A stretch of 64,000 nt of DNA from an uncultured Alphaproteobacteria bacterium (GTDB lineage Bacteria; Pseudomonadota; Alphaproteobacteria; Micavibrionales; Micavibrionaceae): assembly GCA_937931645.1 (NCBI GenBank), contig CALHAR010000003.1, positions 248,001 to 312,000 of the forward strand, written 5' to 3'. Under the pieces are notes generated by a model. The model saw only the letters and a program-made list of their open reading frames with translations, was not told where the DNA came from and made no database searches. The position numbers were made by a program, and so were the translations under genes. Shown in pieces: positions 45,798 to 59,013 of this stretch (its first letter is position 1; every line of letters begins with the position of its first letter).

Positions 45798-46819
45798 GAT
45801 ACTTCTTTCGTAAAGGCAATATAGCTTTCTAATACTTGTTTAGCCGCCCCATTATCAATGGCTTTTGCGGCCATAGTTACCCCATCAACCATAGTTTTAA
45901 CCTTACCATTAATATTCAAAACTGCCGATGTATTTGCCAAAACAATATCACGATAGGCACTTGGTTCACCATTTAAAAGACCCGTCATTGCATCAGCATT
46001 TTCTTGCGCGTTACCGCCCAACAGCCCATCAACAGAGGTGATTTTCAAACCAAAATCTTCGGGTGAAATTGTTTTTTCAGTTATTTGACCATTATCTAAA
46101 ATCGCGACATCTGTTTTATCTGTGGTTGTGATTTCATCCAAACCATCACGACCATGGACGATCCATGCGCGAGTCGTTCCTAAGTTATTAAGAACCTCCG
46201 CCATCGGGCGTAACCATTTTTTATCAAACACACCTATAAGTTGAAACTTTGTTCCCGCAGGGTTGGCGAGGGGGCCAAGTAAATTAAAGATAGTCCGAAA
46301 ACCAAGCGCTTTACGAACAGGCATCACGTGTTTCATCGCTGTATGATGATGAGGCGCCATGAGGAAGCAGAAATTGAATTTCTCAAGGGCGGTTTCAAGG
46401 TGAGTGGGTGATACATCAAGGTTTACGCCCAGAGCCTCCAGCACGTCAGCCGCACCAGATTTAGAGCTAGCGGCGCGGTTACCATGTTTTGCGATAGGCA
46501 CGCCGCAGGCCGCAGATACTAAAGCCACAGCCGTTGACACATTATATGTCCCAACGCCATCACCACCAGTGCCGCAGCAATCAAGAGCCTTATCAGGAGC
46601 CGTAATAGCGCTCGCCATTTCACGCATAATACGGGCGGCCCCCGTTATCTCTGAAACAGATTCACCGCGCTCTGCCAGACCTGTCAACAAAGACGCGATT
46701 TGATCGTCATTGGCGTTTCCACTCATGACATCACGCATCACAAATTCCATTTCTTTTTCTGTTAAAACAGAACCTTGTGATATTTTATTAATGGCAGAAT
46801 CTAAAAGGGTCATATGCAC
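45794..46819 (-). CDS. trpD: Anthranilate phosphoribosyltransferase
   Basis: A 341-residue enzyme transferring the phosphoribosyl group from PRPP to anthranilate. CCGTGGDGVGTYNVSTAVALVSAACGVPIAKHGNRAASSKSGAADVLEALG (about residues 81-131) is the PRPP and anthranilate site; FNFCFLMAPHHHTAMKHVMPVRKALGFRTIFNLLGPLANP follows. An in-frame ATG two codons inside (46813) is an equally good start. It lies 12 bases after trpG. Confidence 0.96.
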   Translation of the reverse strand: MHMTLLDSAINKISQGSVLTEKEMEFVMRDVMSGNANDDQIASLLTGLAERGESVSEITGAARIMREMASAITAPDKALDCCGTGGDGVGTYNVSTAVALVSAACGVPIAKHGNRAASSKSGAADVLEALGVNLDVSPTHLETALEKFNFCFLMAPHHHTAMKHVMPVRKALGFRTIFNLLGPLANPAGTKFQLIGVFDKKWLRPMAEVLNNLGTTRAWIVHGRDGLDEITTTDKTDVAILDNGQITEKTISPEDFGLKITSVDGLLGGNAQENADAMTGLLNGEPSAYRDIVLANTSAVLNINGKVKTMVDGVTMAAKAIDNGAAKQVLESYIAFTKEVS

Positions 46820-46831
46820 CGATACTCTATG

Positions 46832-47398
46832 TTAAATGACGTCTAAAAAGTTTTTGAGCATATCATGGCCATGATTGGTTGCGATGCTTTCAGGGTGGAA
46901 TTGAACCCCGTGAATAGGCTTAGTTTTATGCTGTACACCCATGATAACCCCATCACCAGTTTTGGCCGTTACCTCTAAACAATCAGGCAGGGTGCTCGGA
47001 TCAATCGTCAGTGAGTGATAACGGGTGGCTTCAAACTTATTTGGCAAGTCTTTAAAGACGCTTTGGCCGTCATGGTGAATTTCTGACGTTTTTCCATGCA
47101 TAGGGGCAATACGCACAATATCCCCACCAAAAACCTGACCAATGGCCTGATGTCCCAAACACACACCGAAAAGCGGCATGTCTTGCTCTGCGGCTTCATT
47201 GATAACATCAAGGCAAATCCCTGCATGGTCTGGATCACTTGGCCCAGGGGAGATAACAATAGCTTTAGGTTTCAGGTCAAACACAGCCTTCACTTCAATT
47301 TGGTCATTGCGATAGACGGAAGTTTCCGCGCCCAAATCACCAAAATATTGAACGAGGTTATAGGTGAAGCTGTCATAGTTATCAATAAGCACAATCAT
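46832..47398 (-). CDS. trpG: Anthranilate synthase glutamine amidotransferase component
   Basis: A 188-residue class I glutamine amidotransferase supplying ammonia to TrpE. The start MIVLIDNYDSFTYNLVQYFG at 47398 matches the family; a longer ORF to 47452 adds 18 unrelated residues. Catalytic Cys80 lies in GVCLGHQ and the His/Glu pair in HGVQFHPES near residue 168. TrpE is not adjacent: it lies 2 kb away on the same strand, with two plus-strand genes between. Confidence 0.95.
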   Translation of the reverse strand: MIVLIDNYDSFTYNLVQYFGDLGAETSVYRNDQIEVKAVFDLKPKAIVISPGPSDPDHAGICLDVINEAAEQDMPLFGVCLGHQAIGQVFGGDIVRIAPMHGKTSEIHHDGQSVFKDLPNKFEATRYHSLTIDPSTLPDCLEVTAKTGDGVIMGVQHKTKPIHGVQFHPESIATNHGHDMLKNFLDVI

Positions 47399-47456
47399 GC
47401 CAATAGTTATGCCGTGAGAGTAGACGGAAAGCAAGTCTGTTGCTAGAATCAACCTT

Positions 47457-48779
47457 ATGAGTCAAAAGAAAACGCACCGACAATCGCACCGACAATCACA
47501 TCGGCCGTCACATCGACAAGTTAACCCGCACAAGCCAAAAAGAAACTTGAAGGATTACATCAAGTTTATGGCCGTTGCAGTTTTGATTATCTTCCTGATT
47601 GATTATGTGGTTTTCAAAGGTGAGCGGCCTTATATCAATAAAATAAAGCAAGATTATTATGCCGAACAAGCGGCGCAAGATAAGGCCATTGAAGAGGCCT
47701 TACCACCCAAAGTTGTTTTTCCAGAAACGGGTGAAGAGTATTTTGAAGCGCCAGAACTGATTTTAAAAGACGAGCAATCTTTGTTGCGTGAGAAGAAATT
47801 CAACATCACCAAGCTAACACCTGAAGACGTTACACCCAAAAATATAATTCCTAAAATTAAACCCAAAAACAAACAGAAGCAAAAGCTTAAATCAAAAGTC
47901 AGCAAATCGACAAAGAAAACGTTTACAGGCGGCAAACCCAAAATTGCGATTGTGATTGATGATGTTGGTATGAATATAAAACAAAGCCGTGCGGCGATTA
48001 ACTTGCCTGCCGAGGTTACCTTGGCGATGTTGCCCTATGCCGAAACGGTGCGCGCGCTGGCAAAAGAAGCAAAGAGCAGGGGGCATGAGCTGATTATCCA
48101 TACCCCCATGGAAGCCATGAGCGCGAATGTCCCTTTAGGGTCAATGGCTTTACGGAGTGATATGGAGCCTGCCGCGCTGAAGGCTGAATTTAATAAAATA
48201 GCCAACAGCTTTGAAGGTTATATCGGGGTGAACAACCATATGGGTAGTCGTCTGACCCAAGATGATAGAGCCATGAAAGTGTTGATGCGAGAATTGGCTA
48301 AGCGTGATTTATTCTTCCTTGATTCAAAAACCATCGGCAGCTCCATCGCCGCCGACACAGCGCAGGCCTATAACATCCCTAATGCGACGCGTGATGTCTT
48401 CCTCGATCATGAAGACTCGCCTGAATTCTTAACCAATGCGCTTAAAAAAGCAGAGAAAATTGCAAAACGAACAGGGTCAGCGATTGCGATTGGTCACCCT
48501 AAAGCCGTCACCATGGCCGCGCTTAATAAATGGATATCAACATTAGAGAGCAGGGGGTTTGAACTTGTTCCGCTCAGCACGCTTATCAATAACCCGTCTG
48601 TTAATCCACCTAAAAAATCTGTAGTGAAGGCCGCCGCTAAGGCGCAAACAAAGGCAGAAGATATAGAAAAAGTTAAAGAAATAGAGCCTGCAGCAGGGGA
48701 GATATCAAGCCTAATCAAGAAAATCCAAATGGTGAAAACAGAAACAAGCCTACCGCCTATCTCTTATCCTGCAGAGTAA
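47457..48779 (+). CDS. Divergent polysaccharide deacetylase family protein
   Basis: A 440-residue membrane-anchored protein. A basic N-terminal segment with a repeated H-R-Q/P-S motif (residues 5-20) precedes one membrane helix (about 37-52). A Lys-rich linker (about 125-157) leads to the divergent polysaccharide deacetylase (DUF610) domain with KIAIVIDDVGMN (about 161-172), HELIIHTPMEAM and GVNNHMGSRLT (about 259-269), which would place a metal site in the periplasm. The tail (about 380-440) is Ala/Lys/Glu-rich. In Alphaproteobacteria such genes often accompany ctpA and rppH; here it stands alone, divergent from trpG. Confidence 0.88.
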   Translation: MSQKKTHRQSHRQSHRPSHRQVNPHKPKRNLKDYIKFMAVAVLIIFLIDYVVFKGERPYINKIKQDYYAEQAAQDKAIEEALPPKVVFPETGEEYFEAPELILKDEQSLLREKKFNITKLTPEDVTPKNIIPKIKPKNKQKQKLKSKVSKSTKKTFTGGKPKIAIVIDDVGMNIKQSRAAINLPAEVTLAMLPYAETVRALAKEAKSRGHELIIHTPMEAMSANVPLGSMALRSDMEPAALKAEFNKIANSFEGYIGVNNHMGSRLTQDDRAMKVLMRELAKRDLFFLDSKTIGSSIAADTAQAYNIPNATRDVFLDHEDSPEFLTNALKKAEKIAKRTGSAIAIGHPKAVTMAALNKWISTLESRGFELVPLSTLINNPSVNPPKKSVVKAAAKAQTKAEDIEKVKEIEPAAGEISSLIKKIQMVKTETSLPPISYPAE

Positions 48780-48817
48780 ATTTATAGCGGTTAAAGTTTT
48801 CTGATAAAACAGGAATG

Positions 48818-48847
48818 TTGGCACTACCTATATTTTATGGATAATAA
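48818..48847 (+). promoter_or_regulatory. Promoter of the orphan gene at 48877
   Basis: TTGGCA (48818-48823) and, after 17-18 bases, ATAATA/TAATAA (48841-48847). It would give a leader of about 20-25 bases including the GGAG ribosome-binding site. Read by eye; moderate match. Confidence 0.5.
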
Positions 48848-48876
48848 CCTCCATTGTTAATATAGGAGATCAAAGA

Positions 48877-49434
48877 ATGACTAATACTTCGACGTTACGA
48901 GACTTAGCCAATTCAAGAGAACAACGTAAGCAAGATAGTATTTCCTTTGGGTTTAGCAGATTAATCAACGATCCTTTCAGAACACAATTGGCCATAAAAG
49001 ATGGGACTGATATTAAGGTTACATTTAACGGCGCCAATCCATCTAGTTTACTTTCAAAAGTTAAGAGAATGTTTTTTCCTGTTGCTGTTCCTAATTTAAC
49101 CCCTGAAGATATTTTAGATAATCTAAAGTTTAAAGATTATCAAAAGATGATGAAACGTGAAGGATTCGATGTAGACGTTAATACAGTAACTTCATTCAGT
49201 GCAGACGAAGCCCTTACTTCAAAAATAATGACTGGAATTGGCATTACTGCTGTAGGAGCAACAGCTGCTATCATAGCTACTTCAGATACCAATAGCGATG
49301 CTCAAAACCTAGGAGGGGTGTTTACCCTTTTATTCTCAACCTTTGCTATACCAGGCGTGGGTTCACATCACCCAGCGCAATGTACTCTAAGGCTTACACC
49401 AACTGAAAAAGGACCAGCCCCTAAAAATATTTAA
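48877..49434 (+). CDS. Orphan hypothetical protein with C-terminal hydrophobic region
   Basis: A 185-residue protein that I do not recognise. The N-terminal two thirds are hydrophilic and mixed alpha/beta (SFGFSRLINDPFRTQLAIKDGTDIKVTFNG; later LTPEDILDNLKFKDYQKMMKREGFDVDV). A hydrophobic region (about residues 117-160: GIGITAVGATAAIIATSD, then GGVFTLLFSTFAIPGVG) may form two membrane helices or a hairpin. No signal peptide. Good ribosome-binding site (TAGGAGATC) and a likely promoter support expression. It ends three bases from trpE, tail to tail, and helps to split trpE from trpG. Confidence 0.65.
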   Translation: MTNTSTLRDLANSREQRKQDSISFGFSRLINDPFRTQLAIKDGTDIKVTFNGANPSSLLSKVKRMFFPVAVPNLTPEDILDNLKFKDYQKMMKREGFDVDVNTVTSFSADEALTSKIMTGIGITAVGATAAIIATSDTNSDAQNLGGVFTLLFSTFAIPGVGSHHPAQCTLRLTPTEKGPAPKNI

Positions 49435-49437
49435 AGT

Positions 49438-50940
49438 TTAATTCCTATCCCGTCGAGCCAACTCAATAGCGTTTTCGGCGGCTTGGATGACGGCTTTGGC
49501 TTTGTTACAGGACTCGATATACTCACCTTCGGGGTCACTATCGGCCACAACACCACCCCCAGCCTGCACATAAACTTTGCCATCTTTCACAAGGGCGGTA
49601 CGTAAGGCGATACAGGTATCTAAATCTCCGTTACCATCCATATAGCCAACACAACCCGCATAGGTAGAACGCTTGGTTGGTTCAAGCTCATCAATGATTT
49701 CCATGGCGCGTATTTTGGGCGCGCCGCTGGTTGTTCCCGCAGGGAATCCCGCAAAGAGGGCATCAAGTGAGTCCATATTATCTTTTAACCGCCCCTCAAC
49801 ATTCGACACGATATGCATGACGTGAGAGTAATTTTCGACCGTGAATTGATCAGTAACCTCAACGGTGGAAATATCAGCCACACGACCAATGTCATTACGC
49901 CCCAAATCAAGAAGCATAAGATGTTCAGCACGTTCCTTCGGGTCACTCAACAAATCCTCCATCAAAGTTTTATCTTCGGCGGCATCTTTACCGCGTTTAC
50001 GCGTGCCAGCAATCGGGCGAATAGTCACAACGTTATCGCGGGAGCGAACAAGGATTTCAGGACTGGAACCGACAAGGGCGAAGCCATCAAAGTTAATATA
50101 AAACAAAAAAGGAGAGGGGTTTAAACGGCGAAGCGAGCGGTAAAGGTCAAACGCAGGTAAATCAAAATCAACAGAGAAACGTTGAGACAGCACCGCCTGA
50201 AAGATATCTCCTGCCAAGATATAGTCTTTGGCTTTATCAACCATATTGTGAAAGGTTTCACGGCTCATATTGCTTTGCTGCTTTAGAGGAAGGTCGAGCT
50301 TGGTTTGATTATGAAGCATCGCCGTATCAATCGGATCCATCAGCTTATTATAAAGGCCATCAATACGGGCAACGGCCTCGGCATAAACATCACCTGCAGA
50401 TTTATCACTATTGCTTTTATGAGCGCGAACAGGTGTTACAAAGCACATCATATTCTTCACATTATCAAACAATATCATCATCGTAGGGCGCATCATTACA
50501 CTGTCAGGGACGCCGATTTCATCGGGGTTGGCATCAGGAATATCTTCGACCAAACGGATGCAGTCATAACCCATATAACCAAACAAGCCAGAAGGACCCA
50601 TAGGCGGTATCGTTTCATCGACCACATCAATTTTACAATCTTTAAGTTGCGCGCGTAAGGATGTCAGCGGCTTTTCGCTTTGCAGGTCACCATTCAGTGT
50701 GACTTCATTATCTTGGTACTTCCAGATCAGATCAGGGTCTAAGCCAATGGCGGAATAACGCCCAAGGACTTCGCCACCCTCAACCGACTCTAACAAAAAA
50801 CTATAAGGCGCATTCTTGGAAAGTTTTAAAAAGGTAGAAACAGGCGTTTCAAGATCAGCCGAAACCCACTGCCAAACCAGTTGCGTTTTTCCCGCTTCAA
50901 AAAAGGTTTGGAAGTCATCAATATTTGGCAAACAGCTCAT
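49438..50940 (-). CDS. trpE: Anthranilate synthase component I
   Basis: A 500-residue chorismate-utilising enzyme making anthranilate. The N-terminal domain holds a serine-containing segment YSFLLESVEGGEVLGRYSAIG (about residues 45-65), part of the tryptophan feedback site in the family. The catalytic domain has FQAVLSQRFSVDF, RPIAGTRKRG (about 315-324), AEHLMLLDLGRNDIGRV and FPAGTTSGAPKIRAMEIIDELE. It lies 15 bases downstream of ppiD on minus, so the two are probably co-transcribed, a common alphaproteobacterial arrangement. Confidence 0.96.
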   Translation of the reverse strand: MSCLPNIDDFQTFFEAGKTQLVWQWVSADLETPVSTFLKLSKNAPYSFLLESVEGGEVLGRYSAIGLDPDLIWKYQDNEVTLNGDLQSEKPLTSLRAQLKDCKIDVVDETIPPMGPSGLFGYMGYDCIRLVEDIPDANPDEIGVPDSVMMRPTMMILFDNVKNMMCFVTPVRAHKSNSDKSAGDVYAEAVARIDGLYNKLMDPIDTAMLHNQTKLDLPLKQQSNMSRETFHNMVDKAKDYILAGDIFQAVLSQRFSVDFDLPAFDLYRSLRRLNPSPFLFYINFDGFALVGSSPEILVRSRDNVVTIRPIAGTRKRGKDAAEDKTLMEDLLSDPKERAEHLMLLDLGRNDIGRVADISTVEVTDQFTVENYSHVMHIVSNVEGRLKDNMDSLDALFAGFPAGTTSGAPKIRAMEIIDELEPTKRSTYAGCVGYMDGNGDLDTCIALRTALVKDGKVYVQAGGGVVADSDPEGEYIESCNKAKAVIQAAENAIELARRDRN

Positions 50941-50955
50941 CTTTAATTTTCGATT

Positions 50956-52860
50956 TTAATTCTCAACAGGTGCACCATAAACCTGTTTCAACACACGGTC
51001 ATTAATTTTAACCTTGTACTTGGCGCTTAAATTATTGATGTATTGCGCTATTATTTCCTGCGGCAAGACTTGAGTGGTTTCAGCCATTACAGCTTCAATC
51101 TCTTTATCCGCCTTATCGACATTCGGTAACGTCACATTTGTTACTTCACCAATCACATACCCGTTTTGAACATCAAGCTTCAAAGGCGCGCCTTGCTGAG
51201 CATCGTAAATTTGACGCAAAGCGGGCAGGGTGATTGGCGCTTTTGGTGTTTGTGCGCGTTTTAAGTTTTTAAAGCTGGTTAGTTTCGCGCCATATTCTTT
51301 CGCGACTTCATCTAATGTCTTGCCTGATTTCAGAGTCGCCAAAGCATCTTGCGCGCGCTGCTTATTCGCCAAAGATTTTTGCGCCGCCAACCAACGTGTC
51401 GTTAGTTTAGCCTTTACGTCTTCAAGCGGTTGATAGGATTTTTCTACCACGCCATCAATACGCACCGTTACAAAACGACCATCGGCCAGCTCAACCACGG
51501 GTGAGGATTCACCTTGCTCAAAATCAAAGGCAGCTTCTAAAATTTGCGCGCGATCCCCCTGATACTCGCCAAATAAATCTTTACCCTTAGAATCAATACC
51601 CGCTTGGTTAAAGTTAGTGAATTTTTGAGTTGTTAAACCCATCTCCGCCACAACGGATTCTAACTCTTCACCAGAGGCCAAACGATCATCCAGTGTATTG
51701 GCGGCTTCAATCAAGTCTTCAAAAACACGCTCTTGTAACATATTATCACGCAAAGCCGCCTTGGCTTTATCGAAGCTGGTTGTTTGTGGCTCTATAATGT
51801 CTTTAAGAACCAGGGCATGCCAACCAAGTGCGGTTTGAATAGGGCCAATGATAGCGCCTTTTTCAGCTTCAAAAACAGGGGTGGAAATTTCTTCTAATAA
51901 ACCACCTTGCTCAAAATCATTCTCGCCCAAATAAGGAGAAGCATTGCCTGTAACGGTTTTCACGGCTGTTTTTAAGCTTTTACCTGCTTTAACCTTTTTA
52001 ACAATATCTTGCGCATCGGTTTGTAAGTCTACAATAGATTGTTGAAGCGTGCGTTGTTCGGGGCGTTTATATGTATCTATCGTTTCTTCGTAAGCTTGCT
52101 TTAACTCATCTTCTGTAATCTCAACATTTTTAATCACCATTTCTTTTTTCAATGTTGCGACAGTCACGTCACGTTTCTCAGAAATCAAAAAATCTGACTT
52201 ATTCGCTTCATAATATTTCTGGATATTTTCATCTGTAGGTTCTTGCGTAATTTCGGCAGATTTATCCATCAAGGTAAAACCACGCACGTCACGAATCTCA
52301 TTTTGGTATTGGTAAAGATCACTGGCTTGTTCTTTTGAAATAGTTTCTACACCGCTGATTAACGCGCCGCGAAATAAATCATTGCCCATTTCCTGACGAA
52401 CCGCTTGAATAAACTCACCTTCGGAAACCCCTTGCGAGCGCAGAACTTGTTGTAAGGCTTCTTTCTTACTCGTACCACCTTGCGCCAAAGGCTCCGCAAT
52501 CTTCGCAATTTGCGCTAGCACTGTATCATCACTCACATTTAAACCCAGTTTACTTGCTTCACGCGTTAAAATTAACGTTTGCACTTCGCCCTGTAATATC
52601 TGGGTAATATAACCTAGTTGATAGGCCTCTTGTGGGGCGATACCTTGCCGTGACAGCACCCGGCGTACCGTTCTGTCAAATTGAACCGTACTTATCTCTA
52701 TACCTTTACCTTTAGCAACTATGTTATTAGAGACAACCCCTCCACGGAAGAATCCGCCCATATCCGTTAGAACCAGCCCCCCTGTAGCCAAGGCAAGGAA
52801 GCCGAGTAAAATATATTTTAAAAAACCTGATTTAGCGCCATCACGTAATGCTTTTAACAT
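50956..52860 (-). CDS. ppiD: PpiD-like peptidyl-prolyl cis-trans isomerase
   Basis: A 634-residue membrane-anchored periplasmic folding factor with SurA N-terminal and parvulin domains. I take the ATG at 52860 (MLKALRDGAKSG), preceded by AAAGAGG eight bases away; a longer ORF reaches 52887. One membrane helix (about residues 13-33) is followed by the SurA_N region with a DRTVRRVLSRQGIAPQEAYQLG segment, a divergent parvulin domain (about 240-360; ENDFEQGGLLEEISTPVFEAEKG) and a long C-terminal part. It assists secreted and outer membrane protein folding and sits upstream of trpE. Confidence 0.9.
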   Translation of the reverse strand: MLKALRDGAKSGFLKYILLGFLALATGGLVLTDMGGFFRGGVVSNNIVAKGKGIEISTVQFDRTVRRVLSRQGIAPQEAYQLGYITQILQGEVQTLILTREASKLGLNVSDDTVLAQIAKIAEPLAQGGTSKKEALQQVLRSQGVSEGEFIQAVRQEMGNDLFRGALISGVETISKEQASDLYQYQNEIRDVRGFTLMDKSAEITQEPTDENIQKYYEANKSDFLISEKRDVTVATLKKEMVIKNVEITEDELKQAYEETIDTYKRPEQRTLQQSIVDLQTDAQDIVKKVKAGKSLKTAVKTVTGNASPYLGENDFEQGGLLEEISTPVFEAEKGAIIGPIQTALGWHALVLKDIIEPQTTSFDKAKAALRDNMLQERVFEDLIEAANTLDDRLASGEELESVVAEMGLTTQKFTNFNQAGIDSKGKDLFGEYQGDRAQILEAAFDFEQGESSPVVELADGRFVTVRIDGVVEKSYQPLEDVKAKLTTRWLAAQKSLANKQRAQDALATLKSGKTLDEVAKEYGAKLTSFKNLKRAQTPKAPITLPALRQIYDAQQGAPLKLDVQNGYVIGEVTNVTLPNVDKADKEIEAVMAETTQVLPQEIIAQYINNLSAKYKVKINDRVLKQVYGAPVEN

Positions 52861-52942
52861 GCAAATAACCTCTTTTAATTTCGTCACACCCGCATTGATT
52901 TTCTTAAATTATCCTAGCGGGAAAACAATTACTGCAAAAATA

Positions 52943-52970
52943 TTGCAAAAAATTCTTTACGCACTATAAG
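52943..52970 (+). promoter_or_regulatory. Promoter of tpiA
   Basis: TTGCAA (52943-52948), 16-bp spacer, TATAAG (52965-52970) in the divergent ppiD-tpiA gap. The transcript would begin about 35 bases before the tpiA ATG. Confidence 0.5.
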
Positions 52971-53011
52971 GGGAGCAAGATATAAGAGCAATAACTACAA
53001 GGTTTTTAGAC

Positions 53012-53758
53012 ATGAAAAATTTAATTGCGGGCAACTGGAAGATGAACGGCACGATGAGCGAGGCAATAACCCTTGCCCAAAACATTGTACAAGCCATTCA
53101 AAACGAAGTAGAATTGCTGAAAAAGAACGATTTTTTAGTCTGTCCTCCATTTCACCATATTGTCCCCGTTCAGGCAGAACTCAGCATGGCTGTCTCCATA
53201 GGCGCACAAGATTGCTCACCTTTTAGTAACGGTGCCTATACGGGCGATGTGTCGGCAGAAATGGTTAAAGACGTAAATTGCTCACACGTGATTCTTGGTC
53301 ACTCTGAACGTCGCCAATATTATGTTGAAAGCAACCTTATGGTCCGTCAAAAGGCAATGGTGGCGCACGAACAGGACTTAACAGCCATTATTTGCGTGGG
53401 TGAAACCGAAGAACAGCGTGAGGCAGGACAAGAACAAGAGGTTGTTGCCACCCAAATGCTGGAAAGTTTACCTGAAACAGCAACAGCCGAGAATACTGTC
53501 ATTGCGTATGAGCCTGTTTGGGCAATTGGAACGGGTAAAACCGCCACCACGGATGATATTGCGGCGATGCATGACTTCATAAGAGGCAAGTTGGCTGAAA
53601 AGATTGATAATGCAGCCTCCGTACGCTTGCTCTATGGTGGGTCTGTCAAACCAGCCAACGCTGCAGAAATTTTTGCTGTCAACAACGTCAATGGTGCATT
53701 AATTGGTGGTGCAAGCCTAAAAGCCGAGGATTTTATCGGAATTGCGAAAGCGAGTTAA
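53012..53758 (+). CDS. tpiA: Triosephosphate isomerase
   Basis: A 248-residue glycolytic TIM barrel. Catalytic residues are visible: Lys10 in AGNWKMNG, His97 in GHSERR and Glu167 in AYEPVWAIGTGKTA (loop 6), with LLYGGSVKPANA near the C-terminus binding phosphate. It heads the tpiA-secG-pyrG-kdsA-eno series. Confidence 0.97.
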   Translation: MKNLIAGNWKMNGTMSEAITLAQNIVQAIQNEVELLKKNDFLVCPPFHHIVPVQAELSMAVSIGAQDCSPFSNGAYTGDVSAEMVKDVNCSHVILGHSERRQYYVESNLMVRQKAMVAHEQDLTAIICVGETEEQREAGQEQEVVATQMLESLPETATAENTVIAYEPVWAIGTGKTATTDDIAAMHDFIRGKLAEKIDNAASVRLLYGGSVKPANAAEIFAVNNVNGALIGGASLKAEDFIGIAKAS

Positions 53759-53853
53759 TCTCTACCTTTAAAAAAGCGAAGGCTCTACAATTAATCAAAA
53801 AGCATTAAAAAACCGCGTGACAACATCTTAATCACCATTTAAAAGAATACTCC

Positions 53854-54240
53854 ATGGAACAAGTTATACTTATTATTCATCTTATTTTAGCACTCTGTAT
53901 TATTGGGCTTATCCTTCTTCAACGCTCCGAAGGGGGCGGCCTTGGTATTGGTGGTGGGTCTGGCGGTATTAGCGGATTGGCTTCTGCGGGAACAACGGGC
54001 AATATCCTAACAAAGGCGACAGCCTTATGCGCTACGGCTTTTTTCTGTACCAGTTTAACCTTAGGTGTTTTGGCAGGAAATAACTCATCTTCTAAAAATT
54101 TGTTAGAAAGTCTAGATAATCCACCAGCAGTAGTTGACACAATCGACAAAAAAGACGATAACAAAATCCCGAAAGCTAAGGCTTCGGAAGATTCTCTTAA
54201 AAGCGATATTCCTGCACCGACAGCTCCTTTATCTGAATAG
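53854..54240 (+). CDS. secG: Protein-export membrane protein SecG
   Basis: A 128-residue Sec translocon subunit with two membrane helices (about residues 3-20 and 50-69). Between them is the classic LQRSEGGGLGIGGGSGGISGLASAGTTGNILTKAT loop. The hydrophilic tail (about 75-128) is typical in length for Alphaproteobacteria. It lies between tpiA and pyrG, its usual position. Confidence 0.93.
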   Translation: MEQVILIIHLILALCIIGLILLQRSEGGGLGIGGGSGGISGLASAGTTGNILTKATALCATAFFCTSLTLGVLAGNNSSSKNLLESLDNPPAVVDTIDKKDDNKIPKAKASEDSLKSDIPAPTAPLSE

Positions 54241-54264
54241 TTTTCAGTTAAAGCCACAGTTTAA

Positions 54265-55936
<1,672 letters not shown>

Positions 55937-55938
<2 letters not shown>

Positions 55939-55961
55939 AAACTTATAACTTTTAAGTTTTT
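55937..55961 (+). terminator. AT-rich hairpin after pyrG
   Basis: AAAAACTTA (55937-55945) pairs with TAAGTTTTT (55953-55961) around a seven-base loop, beginning within the pyrG stop codon. Only AT pairs except one GC, so the stem is weak; the T-run on the right arm makes it a possible terminator. Confidence 0.45.
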
Positions 55962-56033
55962 ACTAGGCAGATGGGGCTGGCGTTTATATAATTCATTTTT
56001 ATAATTTTAAAACATCAATTAGGATAAACACAC

Positions 56034-56159
56034 ATGTCTAAATTATTACTTGTAGGAACGTTGTTATTAAGCTTTGCCGCTGCGGGTTGCAGTACGGTTG
56101 AAGGTGTAGGCAAAGACCTTTCAAAAGCGGGTGAAGTCGTCCAAGACGTCGCTAACTAA
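56034..56159 (+). CDS. Entericidin-like small lipoprotein
   Basis: A 41-residue ORF: MSKLLLVGTLLLSF, a lipobox A-A-G-C with Cys19, then STVEGVGKDLSKAGEVVQDVAN. This is the entericidin A/B (EcnA/EcnB) pattern: a signal peptide, lipidated cysteine and a 20-odd residue amphipathic helix with the GVGKDL motif. In E. coli these are a membrane toxin/antidote pair; in Alphaproteobacteria single copies are common and of unclear function. AGGAT ten bases upstream can serve as ribosome-binding site and a TATAAT at 55987 as -10. Placed between pyrG and kdsA. Confidence 0.88.
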   Translation: MSKLLLVGTLLLSFAAAGCSTVEGVGKDLSKAGEVVQDVAN

Positions 56160-56223
56160 AGCTCTCCAATCACTATCGTCAGTATAATATATTCTACTTG
56201 GTGTCTTTATGCCTTGGTGGTAA

Positions 56224-58879
<2,656 letters not shown>

Positions 58880-59013
58880 AAATAAAAAACTGAGTCATTA
58901 GAATCACTTAGCTGAATACGGTGGTGTTTGTTCCTCTTTCGTACTTATTAAATCATTGAATCTATTGTGTTTTTTCTATTGCGTTGGTGATTCGTTTGTG
59001 ATTCAATAGAGGT

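Noticed and set aside
47399..47452. N-terminal extension of trpG
   Set aside because: TrpG begins MIVLIDNYDSFTYN in the family; the added residues are unrelated.
58880..59013. tRNA or small RNA between eno and ftsB
   Set aside because: No cloverleaf or terminator is visible; only a weak 8-bp inverted repeat.
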